From Isoetes taiwanensis (taxonomy: Eukaryota > Streptophyta > Lycopodiopsida > Isoetales > Isoetaceae), in assembly GCA_021234155.1 (NCBI GenBank), contig JAJEKV010000074.1:124001-188000 (forward strand): DNA of 64,000 nt. Direction: 5' to 3'. The notes under the pieces are model-generated. The model ran no database searches. It worked only from the letters and a program-made list of their open reading frames with translations, and was not told the origin of the DNA. Below are positions 34,162-46,559 of this stretch, in pieces. Each line of letters begins with the position of its first letter. Position 1 is the stretch's first letter. Made by a program: the position numbers and the translations under genes.

Positions 34162-35760
34162 GTGTATTATTTTTTTTTTATTACATCGTCATTTTTGGTA
34201 AATGATGTATTTGTTTTGTTCCATTTTTGCAGCTTTCACAAAGTAGGTATGTCACATTGCAAACTAGACAATAAGAGTAATTTGGAGAATTACCAATTTG
34301 ACGTAACTTTCATTGGTAAGCCTTGCGCAATTATACATTGTCTTACTTTATTTAGTTTAAAGAAATATAGCTCAACGGTTCAAATTGTAATGTGTGCTTT
34401 GTCCAGAGGTGTTGCTATATTGAGATAATGGCTTGGACATTGCATGAACAAGAAACATTAATACAATTTTGGAATAGAAATAGAGTTGGATCAAAGAAAG
34501 CACGTGCAAAGCATTTCGTAGATTCACATCCAAATTATGAAAAAAAATGGCTTACTTGATAACACTCTCGACATTGTTCAACATCCTCTTGTAGCATCAC
34601 CAAATGGTATTCATGACATGAATGTTGATATGAACGTTCACCAATGTGCTGAACAACATGTTGTGGATAGAAATACACATAACAGGTATGCAATATTTAA
34701 TACTTTTGCAGCTTTCAAGACCATGTAAACTTCATGGATGCTATTCATGATTTCACACACTTTGCAATGTTTAATACTTTTGCAGCTTGCAAGACCATGT
34801 AAACTTCATGGATCCTACTCATGATCAAAATGTTTGTCCAAGATCCATCAATAATATTGAGCTCAATATGAGTACAGAAGACGATATTGCATCAAGTTCT
34901 TGGAAGAGGAGTTCAAAACATTCTTCACAATGTCATATTCAACCTGCTACGATCAATCCCACATCCATCAAGCGTTGTCAAGTACACGCATAACATTTAT
35001 GAATTTGCAAGTAATACTAGCAATATTGAAGTCCATTCTATACATAACACGAATGATGGTAACCATCTCGATCTTCGATATTGAAGACTTTTCTATTAAT
35101 GGTATTCATGATTTTGAAGGCTCGGTTCAAAACAATAAAGGTGTTGTACCATCTATAAATGCTCTTGGTGGTGTCAATGGTGGTGTCAATGTGGATCTTT
35201 GTTCCATGTCCATGAACAACCTTCACCAACATGGTGATGAACAACATAGTGTAGAGGCAAACAAACATAACAGGTATGCTTTAAATGAAACTCTAATGCA
35301 CGTACAATATTTCTTAGGTTTAACACTTATTATGTTGCTCCACTTTCTTAGCACAAATTTTATAATATTTAATGGTTTTATAGGTTACAAGGTTGTGTAC
35401 AATTCGTGGACGCTATTTCTCATCAAAACGTTTGTTCAAGCTCCATGAATAATATAGAGCTCAACGTCACTAAAGAAGACAATATTGCTTCAACTTCTTG
35501 GAAGAAAAGAGCACATTCAAAACATTTGTCACAATGTGATATACAACTATCCACCTCTGATCAATCAAATCCATCAAAATTACTAAGATTACAGGACAAT
35601 GGTATATTTGCAAGCAATATTAGCACCATTCAAGTCGATTCTTTACACAATGTCGATGATGGTAACCATGTAGACACTGATATTGGAGACATTTGTATTA
35701 ATGGTATCTATGATTTTGAAGAGGCGTCTGGCGATGTTCCAATAATTCCCCTGTCTTTCT
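34162..35760 (+). pseudogene. Helitron copy A, N-terminal region with duplicated exons
   Basis: The opening block encodes VNDVFVLFHFCSFHKVGMSH, followed by a segment with IQFWNRNRVGSKKA. Two later blocks (about 34850-35130 and 35440-35730) are diverged copies of one unit of about 95 residues. Each starts NNIELN, passes through IAS(S/T)SWK, SQC(H/D)IQ and ..DGNH.D, and ends NGI(H/Y)DFE. The blocks are separated by intron-like sequence with CAGGTATG-type edges. The function of this Ser/Asn-rich domain is not recognised. The same duplication is present in copy B, so it predates the inverted repeat. Confidence 0.65.
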
Positions 35761-37330
35761 TGCAAGAGGTTAAGATTCTCTTACGGATGATGAAACAAAA
35801 GACACATTTCAAGAACCTTAGCAATGTCTTGAACAAAGTTTGGTATAAAGGGGGCGATAATACATCTTGCAAGCAATGCTATAATAAAGGCAACTTCTAT
35901 AGTCACGAGAATATTGAATTGAATGTTGTACCACCAAACTGTTCTTATCTTTGCATCCACTAGAAGAAAGGTTAATATCATTGAGAATACCCTTTGCACA
36001 AATATCTATTTCACAAGCGGGCATAGGGCAACATCATTATCAAAGGTCTTTGTTGTACATGTTGCTTCAAACATTAAAGAGCGACCCAAGATTCACTTCC
36101 TAGATTTCTTGATGAAGATGCAACTATTAGACTTGAGTTGAGGCGAAGAATAAGTGATACAAATGCGTATATGGAAGGTTCTATCGGACCACGCCATGTT
36201 ATGAATGCACTTTATGAATTAAAAGATGAAGATTTATATAAAGAATCGGGTATTCAAATAAGCGAAGGCGGCTATCAACTATTGGTGTCAAATCACGATA
36301 CACAAATGTGAATCGAAAACTTAGGAATTGAATGAATTACATTTGGAACATCAAGGTAACACATTAGTGCAAAACTTCTTAAAAAGCTCAACATATCCGG
36401 GATTTTCAAGATCAAAAGGTAATTGTAGCTCACGGAGAAGGAAACCATCAATGGGTTTCTTTATGGTTTCAAATGTAGAGGAATCTTGTTTTCCAACTCT
36501 ATTTGGAGGAAAGAAAAGACCTCCACAAATTGAGAAAGTTTACATATAAGCAAATTTGTGAATGGGAACTCTTGAACATAGATCGTCGTTTGCAAAGGAA
36601 TATAGAGAACATTTTTTCAAATTTATCATGGATGAAATTCATTTTGTGCAAAGGCACGCAAACTACATGCTAAGAAGAGGAAGAAGAGAAGATAGAAACC
36701 TCCTCTTTGCATCTTATGTTTTAGACACCACAAACTTGAGAAACTTATTGAAAGACAATTTGGGTTTCAATGATTTAAAGGCATTAAGAACATCACCAGA
36801 TAAGTTGAATCATGTGAAAAAGGAAGCAATGGCTATGTTAAGATTCCTTGGTCCAGCATCATTGTTTGTAACTTTTAGTATGGCAGAGAAATATTGGACA
36901 AATTTGATTGTGGCATTGAAGCATCTAAATCGATATTGTTGAAGAAGGAACTCACGCAAATTGGTGGGACAATAGGCTTATCATAGAATTGACAAAGGCG
37001 AGATCCATTAACATGTGCAAGGTATTATGTGCATCGCATGGATGCAATGAAAAAGCTTCTAGAGAATGATCCTTCAATTATAGGTGGGGTCGTTGATAGT
37101 GTTTGTGTTACCACGGTTTCAAAATCGTGGAAGTCCACATGATCACATATTCTTGTGGGTAAAGAATGCACCACAATATCCTTATGATTCACGAAGCGGA
37201 TCATCGAGTTTGTAGATAAATTCATGATGGCCCGATCATATGTTATTACGAAGAATTACGTGATATTCAAACACATAACCATTCTAGATCTTGCGGGAAG
37301 AAAAAAACGTCAAATGTAGGTTCAACTATC
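35761..37330 (+). pseudogene. Helitron copy A, Helitron-like N-terminal and Rep region
   Basis: The block CKQCYNKGNFYSHENIELNV followed by VPP is the Cys-rich lead-in of plant Helitron proteins. The segment at 36562-36942 contains MLRFLGPASLFVTFSMAEKY, matching the helitron_like_N domain, where LFxT(F/L)SxAE is conserved. After it come ARYYVHRMDA-type and HPHNILVGKECT-type remnants, where the Rep nuclease motifs should be. The frame changes at about 36940 and again near 37100. The two Rep tyrosines cannot be assigned because of these breaks. Confidence 0.7.
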
Positions 37331-39640
37331 CTCAACCTCAATGAGAAAGACATGCATCTTATCCCCAAGCAATAGCGGTCTGTGAAGAAGAAAAAGAGCA
37401 TAAAGTGAGATGAAAGTCTTAATTGATGAATACCTAGAAAGCAATTATGACAAAGGTGACAAAGGGATTGATGATTTGTTGAGCAATCTCCAAATTCTGA
37501 GAGGAGCAATATATTAATGTTTTATGCCAAACAATTCACGGGCCTAAAGTATTTATGCGAGGAGAAAATTAAAGATGCATATACAAATCCCTTCAATCCT
37601 ACTATATCTCGACTATGGAGAGCAAAACGATTCTGATATATCATTGATCCATATCTTGGATTGCAGCATCTTGTCTTTCTTATATTACCAATCGAAACTG
37701 ATATCTCGGCAACATTATCGAAGATTATAGAAGAATGTAAAGTGAATAATGTGGATACAATACAAAGGATCTGAAAACTTCGGTAATGCATTCATACGTT
37801 CTCAAAGAGGTTCTGTGCAACAAGCTCTATTCCTTCTATTAGGAATGCGATTACAAACATTATCTCGAATATAATATATATTGATACAAGTGAACCACAC
37901 AAAGCGTACCTTAGACTCAAGTCAAAAGAGCGGTTGAAACAACTTCGATCTGCTATAGCGATATTGCGGCTTCTTACGTGATAGACAAATATAAAGCGGG
38001 GAGAATGAACTTGAAGAACTATCATTGGCAGTAGTTGTATCCTCATATATCGACTCAAAGGGTAAGTACATAGACAAGAGAAGAATGAATAGAAGACATG
38101 AAACAAAGATCACGGTTATTCGTTTTTCAACAACTACAATATGACAATAGATATAGAAGCGTGGGCATATGAGCGTTTGCTTTTGCATTTGCCATTCGAA
38201 ATGAAGATGAGCTTTTATGTGGTCAAAGCACATTCCATAATGCATATTAGCATTGTCAACAACAAATTGAAGAAGCACACAAGAAATTTGTATTGAGTTC
38301 ATCTAATGAATTAGATGAAGTATGGACTCATATAGAGCAAATAGCTGATGACTTACATGAACAAGGCTTACACCATTGTGGCAACAACGAAGAACATGGA
38401 GGCAACAATGAGTTCGATGTGGGGTTGGACATGAATAATGCATTACATCAAATCAAGTACAAGTTCCTCAATATCATCCATACGAACAATTACAAACAAC
38501 GAGTTTATGCCCAATGATCAATACTATAATTTGGTGAGAACACTAAACAAAAGCGAGATTGTTATATGATGACATAATGTATAGGAAGATTGTGGATGAC
38601 ATTTCAGCCAATTTTATTATTCCTTACGAGGAGGTCTTGGGAGTTGGTAAATCGAGATTGACAAGATGTTTAATAGAAAGCTTAAAGAGGTGTTATGAAA
38701 TCAAATATCAAATGATCGCCATATCGACATGCATAGTTCTTTGCATTATTTGGAAAAGTACCAAATAATATAAAAAGGAACAACAATACATTCGCATTTG
38801 GATTAACTCCAACGAAGCGAGACGACAAACAATATAGTCTACCCTCTGGGACAAAGGCGCAACTAGCAAAGGAATACATATCGTGCCTTAAGTTACTTGT
38901 TCTAGATGAAATATCTATGATTGGAATGCCACTTTTATGCACTTGGACCATCTATGTTGTGAGTACAAGTATTGTCAGGCGTTCACCCTTTGGTGGTTTA
39001 GACCCTAATAGTCGATTGGAGATTTATACCAATTGCCTCCTATATGCGAGAAGATGGTATTTGCTAATCACGAAGAAAAGGATCTCAAGAGGCTTGGTTC
39101 TGTCTCAATTCGAGAACTCTATCATTCATGGAAATCTAATATAAAGTACTATGAATTAAAGGAAATAGTGCCAACAAGATGATCAAATATTTGCAACAAT
39201 TCTATCAAGAATCGGTTGGCTCAACAAACACAAGATGACATAGACTTCTTGAATTCCATATGTGTAAGAAGGTCTATGTGAAGGCATGCAAATCCCATTC
39301 ATCTTTGCAACAAATAACAACAAAAACAAGCATAATTTCGACGTTTTCCAAAAGATGATTGGTGATGAAATAGTTTGTGATTGGAGGATATTAGTCAACC
39401 ATCATGTCCCCATGGATTACATCTTCCTTGGATCCTCACAAAGCGAGGGATTACATAAGCAACTCAACTTAAAGAAATCTATGATAGTTGACCTAACGAT
39501 GAATATTGATGTGGAAGATGGTTTGGTAAATGAATGCGGATGGTACATTTCAACAAATGAGCATTGCAAGCGGGGAGCAAAGTATTATGGATACAATTCT
39601 CGGATAGAGACACGGGAAAAGCATTAAGGAGAAGAAAAGG
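37331..39640 (+). pseudogene. Helitron copy A, Pif1-type helicase region
   Basis: The linker KVLIDEYLESNYDKGDKGID leads to a helicase with a Walker A relic, LGVGKSRLTRCL (about 38637-38680). Walker B is seen as LKLLVLDEISMIGMPLLC (about 38892-38940). A PFGGLD block follows (about 38985). The C-terminal helicase part includes NHHVPMDYIFLGSSQSEGLH-like sequence (about 39390-39450). Pif1 helicases unwind DNA during rolling-circle transposition. Stops and shifts occur throughout. Confidence 0.7.
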
Positions 39641-39982
39641 TAGATATGTAGATGGATCATTAGATGACATCAACACACCAATATACAAAGTTACAAAACT
39701 TATCCAAGTCTCTCCATAGCGAAAGGCACAAGATATCAAGAAAACAATTCCCTTTAGGACCAAGAAGGGAGGAAGCAGTTCCAGAGCACAAGGAGGCACA
39801 TTTGAACAAATTGCTTTTGATCCAACTGGAATGTGCAAACCCGGGCATGACATATCTGGCGGATATGCAGTGAAAACAATGGATGGATTGTACCTTTTAA
39901 AACCAGCGCAATGTCACATTTCAAAACAAATCGTAGTGTGGATGAAGAAATGGCGGGCTAAGGAACGGATGCACAATGGCAA

Positions 39983-40700
39983 ATGAAAATGTATGACTTA
40001 ACAACAACGGAAGATGTACAAACAATTTTACATACACTTAACACAAGCTTCGGCAACTCTACATGCATCCGATATTTTCGCGGATTACCGGTTAATGACT
40101 TGAGGACATCCTATGTTTGCAAAAGCATTATCACAAGCATAGACATATGCCATCAAACACAATACCATGTTGTAACTAACAACAGCAGAAATGGCCTTGC
40201 AACTTTATATAAATTTGGAGCATTATTGATTGAATTATGTGAGCAAGGAACAACCAATACAATGACATTCATTCGTACACACCTCGTCAGAAACAAAGAC
40301 AACATGAGGATCGTGGAAGTTAACTTGCATAGAATTCCAGGTATTGCACATACTATCTTTTCAAATAAAGCTGTGGAAGTTGTTAACTTGTACCTAACCG
40401 GTAATGGGGTACCTCAGGCGTTTGTTTTGTGAAGAAATATCAAAAATAGTTCAAAGTTTGGACTTAACAAATTACGTTGCTATTGTTGGAGACTTCAATA
40501 TTGATATGTTGCAACAAGGATTACAACAACAAAATTTGCAAAATGCAATGGTGCCTTTACAACAACATGTCAATAAAGCCACTCGTATGCAAGCTCTTCT
40601 AGATCAAATATGGACCAATTTCAATCCATCAAACACTGGGATAGGTCATTTATTCTTTGGGCGATCATTCAAGAGCATATATAACATTTGCTTGATGTGA
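39983..40700 (+). pseudogene. Helitron copy A, endonuclease/exonuclease/phosphatase-like domain
   Basis: VAIVGDFNIDML (about 40473-40510) is the metal-binding GDFN motif of AP-endonuclease-like (EEP) nucleases. It is followed by NKATRMQ and LLDQIWTNF, which match the usual 'T..S.LD.IYTN' end of such domains. The upstream block 39983-40432 (DVQTILHTLNTSF...NTMTFIRTHLV) probably holds the earlier nuclease strands. Some plant and animal Helitrons carry such a domain after the helicase. A frame break lies at about 40430. Confidence 0.65.
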
Positions 40701-41297
40701 ACAAGGTATGGCTGATTAAGAGTTAAAAAGGTGGTCTAACTTATGTTGTGGGTATTTTAGAAATAGGTAGTATAAACCAATTTGTTGACTAAGTATGATT
40801 GCTTATCTATATGTTGTTCTTGCTAACAGTGATGATAGAGCACGATATTTGATTTCATAAAACCTCTTTAAGCTTTCTATTAAACATCTTGTCAATCTCG
40901 ATTTACCAACTTGTTGCGCACCTCCTATAAGGAATAATAAATATGAGAATCATCGACTATTTGCTCTATATGAGTCTACTTCATCTAATTCATTAGATGG
41001 TGAATATAAATTTCTTGTGTGCTTCTTCAATTTGTTGTTGAAATGCAAATATGCATTATGGAAATGCTTGACCACATAAAGCTCATCTTCATTTGGAATG
41101 GCAAATGTAAAACAAACGTTCATATGCTTACGCTTCTATATCTATTGTCATATTGTAGTTGTTGAAACGAATAACTGCATCTTTTTTGTTTCATGTCTTC
41201 TATTCATTCTTCTCTTGTCATGTACTTACCCTTTGAGTCGATATATGAGGGATACAACTTCTGCCAATGATAGTTCTTCAAGTTCATTCTCCTGCTC

Positions 41298-42971
41298 TTA
41301 TATTTGTCTATCCTGAAGAAATTTTGCAATATCCGATTCTGCTATCGAGTGAGTTGTTTCAAGCTTGTTCTTTTGACTTGAGTCGGAAGATGCGTTGTGT
41401 GGTTCACTTGTATCAATATATATTACAGTTCGAGATAATGTTTGTAATCGCATTCCTAATAGAAGGAATAGAGCTTGTTGCACAGGAACCTCTTGAGAAC
41501 GTATGAATGCATTACCGAGTTTTCGTATCCTTTGTATTGTATCCACATTAGGGCAAAAGTATGCTGGTGGGTATCAAAAGCAGGCATCCGGACACATGCT
41601 GACAGCACTCATATAGCACCCCATATGGCAGCTTGTTTAAGGTGTTACTGGTACTAGCACACGGTAATTAGGTAATCAATAGAAATATGTAACAACTCCA
41701 ATTAATAACAAGTGGAATACTATGATAGAATAGTATATCCAGGGTGCTGATCTAAGTGCTGGGGCCGCGTTTTTTTGATACCCACTAGCATACTTTTGCC
41801 CATTATTCACTTTACATTCTTCTATAATCTTCGATAATGTTGCTGAGATATCAGTTTTGGGATTGGTAATATAAGAAAGACAGTATGCTGCAACGGCATA
41901 TGGATCAATGATATACTGTAAATCAGTGTTTGCTCTCCATAGTTGAGATATAGTAGGATTGAAGGGATTTGTATATGCATCTTTAATTTTCCTCTGCATA
42001 AATACTTTAGGCCCAGGAATTGTTTGGCATAAAACATTAATATATTGCTCCTCTGTAATTTGGAGATTGCTCAACAAATCATCAATCCCTTTGTCACCTT
42101 TGTCATAATTGCTTTCTAGGTATTCATCAATTAAGACTTTCATCTCACTTAGCGGCTCTTTTTTTTCTGACTTTGCTATTGCTTGGGGATAAGATGCATG
42201 TCTTTCTCATTGGAGGTTGAGGATAGTTGAACCTACATTTGGCGTTTTTTCTTCTGCAAGATCTAGAATGGTTATGTGTTTGAATATCCGTAATTCTTGG
42301 GGTAATAACATATGATGGATTGTCATGAATTTATCTACAAACTTCGATGATGGATTACGGTGAATCATAAGGATATTGTGGTGCATTCTTTACCCACGGT
42401 AACATGTGATCATGTGGACTTCCCGATTTTGAAAGCTGTGTAACACAAACACTATCAACGACCCACCTACAATTGAAGGATCATTCTCTAGAAGCTTTTT
42501 CATTGCATCCATGCGATGCACATAATACCTTGCACATGTTAATGGATCCGCCCTTGTCAATTCTATGATAAGCCTATTGTCGACCAATTTCGCATTAGTT
42601 CCTTCTTCAACAATATCAGGATTTAGATGCTTCAATGCCACAATCAAATTTGTCCCTTTGCCATACTAAAAGTTACAAACAATGATCTTTGGACCAAGGA
42701 ATCTTAACATAGCCATTGCTTCCTTTTCACATGATTCAACTTATACGGTGATGTTCTTAATGCCTTTAAATCATTGAAACCCAAATTGTCTTTCAATAAG
42801 TTTCTCAAGTTTGTGGTGTCTAAAACATAAGATGCGATTGAGGTTTCTATCTTCTCTTCTTCCTCTTCTTAGCTTTTGTAGTTTTTGAGCCTTGCACAAA
42901 ATGAATTTCATCCATGATAAATTTGAAAAAATGTTCTCTATATTCCTTGCAAAGCGGCGATCTATATTCAA
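41298..42971 (-). pseudogene. Helitron copy B, Rep to helicase linker relics
   Basis: In minus-strand order, RRGRREDRN (42860s) leads to NPDIVEEGTNAKLVDNRLII and ARYYVHRMDAMKKLL, then KVLIDEYLESNYDKG and LQITEEQYINVLCQTIPGPK. ISQLWRANTDLQYIIDPYAV (about 41950) is the conserved LWRAN-x-D-x-QYI block of Helitron proteins, better kept here than in copy A. The last block (41546-41298) has VPVQQALFLLLGMRLQ. Frame breaks separate the blocks, and a MITE interrupts between them. Confidence 0.72.
41551..41801. mobile_element. 251-bp MITE with 29-bp terminal inverted repeats
   Basis: The ends GGGCAAAAGTATGCT (41551 onward) and AGCATACTTTTGCCC (to 41801) are inverted over about 29 bp with one mismatch. 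ATTA flanks both sides. Copy A at 37745-37750 shows the empty site (reverse complement CCACATTATTCAC), confirming both limits. GGGC-type ends recall Harbinger, but a 4-bp ATTA duplication is not typical. No coding capacity. Confidence 0.92.
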
Positions 42972-43824
42972 AGGTTCCCATTCACAAATTTGCTTATATG
43001 TAAACTTCTACGCAATTTGTGGAGGTCTTTTCTTTCCTCAAATAGAGTTGGAAAACAAGATTCCTCTATATTTGAAACCATAAAGAAACCCATTGGATGG
43101 TTTCCTTCTCCGAAGCTTCAATTACCTTTTGATCTTGAAAATCCACGGATATGTTGGCTTAAGAAGTTTTGCACTAATGTGTTACCTTGATGTTCCAAAT
43201 GTAATTAGTCAATTCCTAAGTTTTCGAGTATTCACATTTGTGTATCGCATTTGGTGATCCAATAGTTGATAGCGGAGTTCGTTTATTTGAATACGATTCT
43301 TTATATAAATCTTCATCTTTTAATTCATAAAGTGCATTCATAACATGGAAATTATGCGATAGAACCTTCCATATCGCATTTGTATCACTTATTCTTCGTC
43401 TCAACTCAAGTCTAATAGTTGCATCTTCATCAAGAAATCTAGGAAGTGAATCTTGGAATTAGGTCTTAATGTTTGAAGCACCATGTACACTTGGCACCTT
43501 TGATCACGATGTTGCCCTATGCACCTTGTGAAATAGATATTTGTGCAAAGGGTATTCTCAATGATATTAACCTTTCTTCTAGTGGATGCGACATAAGAGC
43601 GGTTGGTGGTACAACATTCAATTCAATATTCTCGGGACTATAGAAGTTGCCTTTATTATAGCATTGCTTGCAAGATGTATTATGGCTCCTTTATACCAAA
43701 CTTTGTTGATTACATTGCTAAGGTTCTTGAAATGTGTCTTTTGTTTCATCATCTGGTAAGAGAATCTTAACCTCTTGCAAGAAAGACAGGGAATTATTGG
43801 AATATCAGCAGACGCCTCTTCAAA

Positions 43825-44117
43825 TGCTCTGACACACCGCTACATCAGTTACTCGCATCACCTATGGTAGCGCGACTGGGAGCTTACATCCTGCAGATTT
43901 CGGCCGTCAGACTTGCTCTTCTGGGGCATGGTATTTGAGAGCCTCTTGTTAGGGTTTTCCTCCCAAGTGGGGGTTTTCATCCGGTAGTAGGGTTCTCTTG
44001 TCTGATTACATTGTTTGTTTTGGTGTTGGGGTTTTGGCTTTTTGCACGATTACGTGCCGTCTCATAGGCCTCTGGCCTCCGTGGACGTTAAAATAAACTT
44101 CCTTCCTTCCTTCCTTC
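43825..44117 (+). mobile_element. 5'-truncated LINE tail (or SINE) insertion with (TTCC)n tail
   Basis: The insert is absent from copy A (empty site 35715-35721) and is flanked by CTTCAAA on both sides (43818-43824 and 44118-44124). It ends CTCCGTGGACGTTAAAATAA followed by (CTTC)n, the same 3' motif as the LINE at 8651 and the SINE at 6736. No A or B box is seen, so a truncated LINE 3' region is the best reading. Confidence 0.88.
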
Positions 44118-44388
44118 CTTCAAAATCATAGATACCATTAATACAAATGTCTCCAATATCAGTGTCTACATGGTTACCATCATCGACATTGTGTAAAGAA
44201 TCGACTTGAATGGTGCTAATATTGCTTGCAAATATACCATTGTCATGTAATCTTAGTAATTTTGATGGATTTGATTGATCAGAGGTGGATAGTTGTATAT
44301 CACATTGTGACAAATGTTTTGAACGTGCTCTTTTCTTCCAAAGTTGAAGCAATCTTGTCTTCTTTAGTGACGTTGAGCTCTATATTAT

Positions 44389-45054
44389 TCATGGAGCTTG
44401 AACAAACGTTTTGATGAGAAATAGCGTCCACGAATTGTACACAACCTTGTAACCTACAAAACCATTAAATATTATAAAATTTGTGCTAAGCAAGTGGAGC
44501 AATATAATAAGTGTTAAACCTAAGAAATATTGTACGTGCATTAGAGTTTCATTTAAAGCATACCTGTTATGTTTGTTTGCCTCTACACTATGTTGTTCAT
44601 CACCACATTGGTGAAGGTTGTTCATGGACATGGAACAAAGATCCACATTGACACCACCATTGACACCACCAAGAACATTTATAGATGGTACAACACCTTC
44701 ATTGTTTTGAATCGAGCCTTCAAAATCATGAATACCATTAATAGAAAAGTCTTCAATATCAGCATCGAGATGGTTACCATCATTCGTGTTATGTATAGAA
44801 TGGACTTCAATAGTGCTAGTATTACTTGCAAATTCATAAATGTTGCGTGTACTTGACAATGTTGATGGATGTGATTGATCCGAGGTGGCGGGTTGAATAT
44901 GACATTGTGAAGAATGTTTTGAACGTGCTCTCCTCTTCCAAGAACTTGATGCAATATCGTCTTCTGTACTCATATTGAGCTCAATATTATTGATGGATCT
45001 TGGACAAACATTTTGATCATGAGTAGGATCCATGAAGTTTACATGGTCTTGCAA
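44389..45054 (-). pseudogene. Helitron copy B, N-terminal duplicated-exon region
   Basis: The minus-strand frame starts DHVNFMDPTHDQNVCPRSIN, passes through the KRRARSKHSSQCHIQPATSD unit, and then NGIHDFEGSIQNNEGVV and NNLHQCGDEQHSVEANKHNR. The second unit lies at about 44410-44130 and is cut by the 43825-44117 insertion. This copy keeps a longer open frame than copy A. No catalytic residue is recognised. Confidence 0.6.
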
Positions 45055-46411
45055 GCTGCAAAAGTATTAAACATTGCAAAGTGTGTGAAATCATGAATAG
45101 CATCCATGAAGTTTACATGGTCTTGAAAGCTGCAAAAGTATTAAATATTGCATACCTGTTATGTGTATTTCTATCCACAACATGTTGTTCAGCATATTGG
45201 TGAACGTTTATATCAACATTCATGTCATGAATACCATTGGTGATGCTACAAGAGGATGTTGAACAATGTCGAGAGTGTTATCAAGTAAGCCATTTTCTTC
45301 AAGTCTAGAAACTTTAGCCAAGATTGCTCTAATAGAATATTCATAATTTGGATGTGAATCTCTGAAATGCTTTTTTGCGTGCTTTCTTTGATCCAACTCT
45401 ATTTCTATTCCAAAATTGTATTAATGTTTCTTGTTCATGCAATGTCAAGCCATTATCTCAATATAGCAACACCTACGGACAAAGCACACATTACAATTTG
45501 AACCGTTGAGCTATATTTCTTTAAACTAAATAAAGTAAGACAATGTATAATTGCGCCAAGGCTTACCAATGAAAGTTCGTCAAACCTGGTAATTCTCCAA
45601 ATTACTCTTATTGTCTAGTTTGCAATGTGACATACCTACTTTGTGAAAGCTGCAAAAAAATGGAACAAAACAAATACATCATTTACCAAAAATGACGATG
45701 TAATAAAAAACATAATACACATAACCTCATTAAATATATATTTTATTATGCAAGTATTATTGGACAACGACGATAATTTTCGACTAGAGAACAAATATTA
45801 CTCCTTTTCCCTTATCTATGGCATAAATTATGTTGGATAATATTGTGCAAAGGAAATAACTTTGAATCCACAAGGTCGTTTCCTTACTTGTTTGTTCCAT
45901 CACAAATACATAAGCATCAATATTCCCAGCTTGTTTGCGGCACCATCCATTCTGCAATATATAGCATACAACTAATACAATATTCTTGGGCCCAAGGACA
46001 TATTACGGAAAAAAATGCCATAATTTTCCATGCGGACAAAAAAAATTATTATTGAGGTCTCGGCGAATTTATTGAATTCTCGGTGGATCGAGAGAAAAGA
46101 GGTCAATTATATCGAATATGATAAATAATAGCGGGGGTGGAACAATATGTTTGCGGGACACGAAGGAGAAGCAAAATGCAGAGAAGCTACTCAACCGGAC
46201 CTTAGATACTCTAGAGGAAGCAATAAAGTTGCAACAACATGCATTCATGTGCACGAGAAATAAGCACTAATGACTGTTTTAGCAATTTTTAAGCGAATTC
46301 ATCTAAATTGGTAGGAGCAATATGATGAAAAATTTTGTAGCCAATAAGAAAGAAGGTCAGAGGACATTAAAATGAATAATATAGTAATGATATTTTCTAT
46401 GTAGGTGTCTC

Positions 46412-46525
46412 CTCCCCTCATCCCAATTCTTGTATTTCCTAACATGAGATGGACACCCCGGTTCTTTGCCTAAAGAACACCTCCCTCATCCCAATTCTTG
46501 CATTTCCTAACATGAGATGGGCACC
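46412..46525. repeat. 46-bp duplication flanking a small hairpin
   Basis: CTCATCCCAATTCTTG...GAGATGG occurs at 46418-46452 and again at 46485-46520. Between the copies, GTTCTTT-GCCT-AAAGAAC forms a perfect 7-bp hairpin (46461-46478). It could be a local fold-back duplication within the Copia relic. Confidence 0.75.
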
Positions 46526-46559
46526 CACGAGTTGCTGCCCGAATTTCAAATCCAACGAC

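Larger units (their letters stand above)
30860..40844 (+). mobile_element. Large Helitron, copy A (Rep-helicase-endonuclease type), decayed
   Basis: Helitrons move by rolling-circle replication using a Rep/Pif1-helicase protein. Copy A runs on the plus strand: 5' non-coding part (about 30860-31520), a later Helitron insertion (31521-34147), then coding relics (34162-40700) in the order N-terminal repeats, Rep, Pif1 helicase, endonuclease. It stops at GAGCACG (40838-40844), where copy B begins in reverse. The 5' end is decayed compared with copy B. No 3' hairpin/CTRR terminus is present, so that end appears lost at the junction. Every domain is broken by stops and frame changes. Confidence 0.8.
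40838..46390 (-). mobile_element. Large Helitron, copy B, inverted relative to copy A
   Basis: Read on the minus strand, it starts TCATTACTATATTATTC at 46390, preceded by A (the expected Helitron 5' end). It follows copy A through the Cys-rich exon, N-terminal repeats, Rep and the helicase P-loop (GKSRLTRCLIESLKR, about 40930-40890). It breaks off at ATCGTGCTC (40838-40846), so the rest of the helicase and the nuclease are missing. About 270 bp before the P-loop are deleted relative to copy A. It carries two later insertions absent from copy A (41551-41801 and 43825-44117). Confidence 0.82.
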
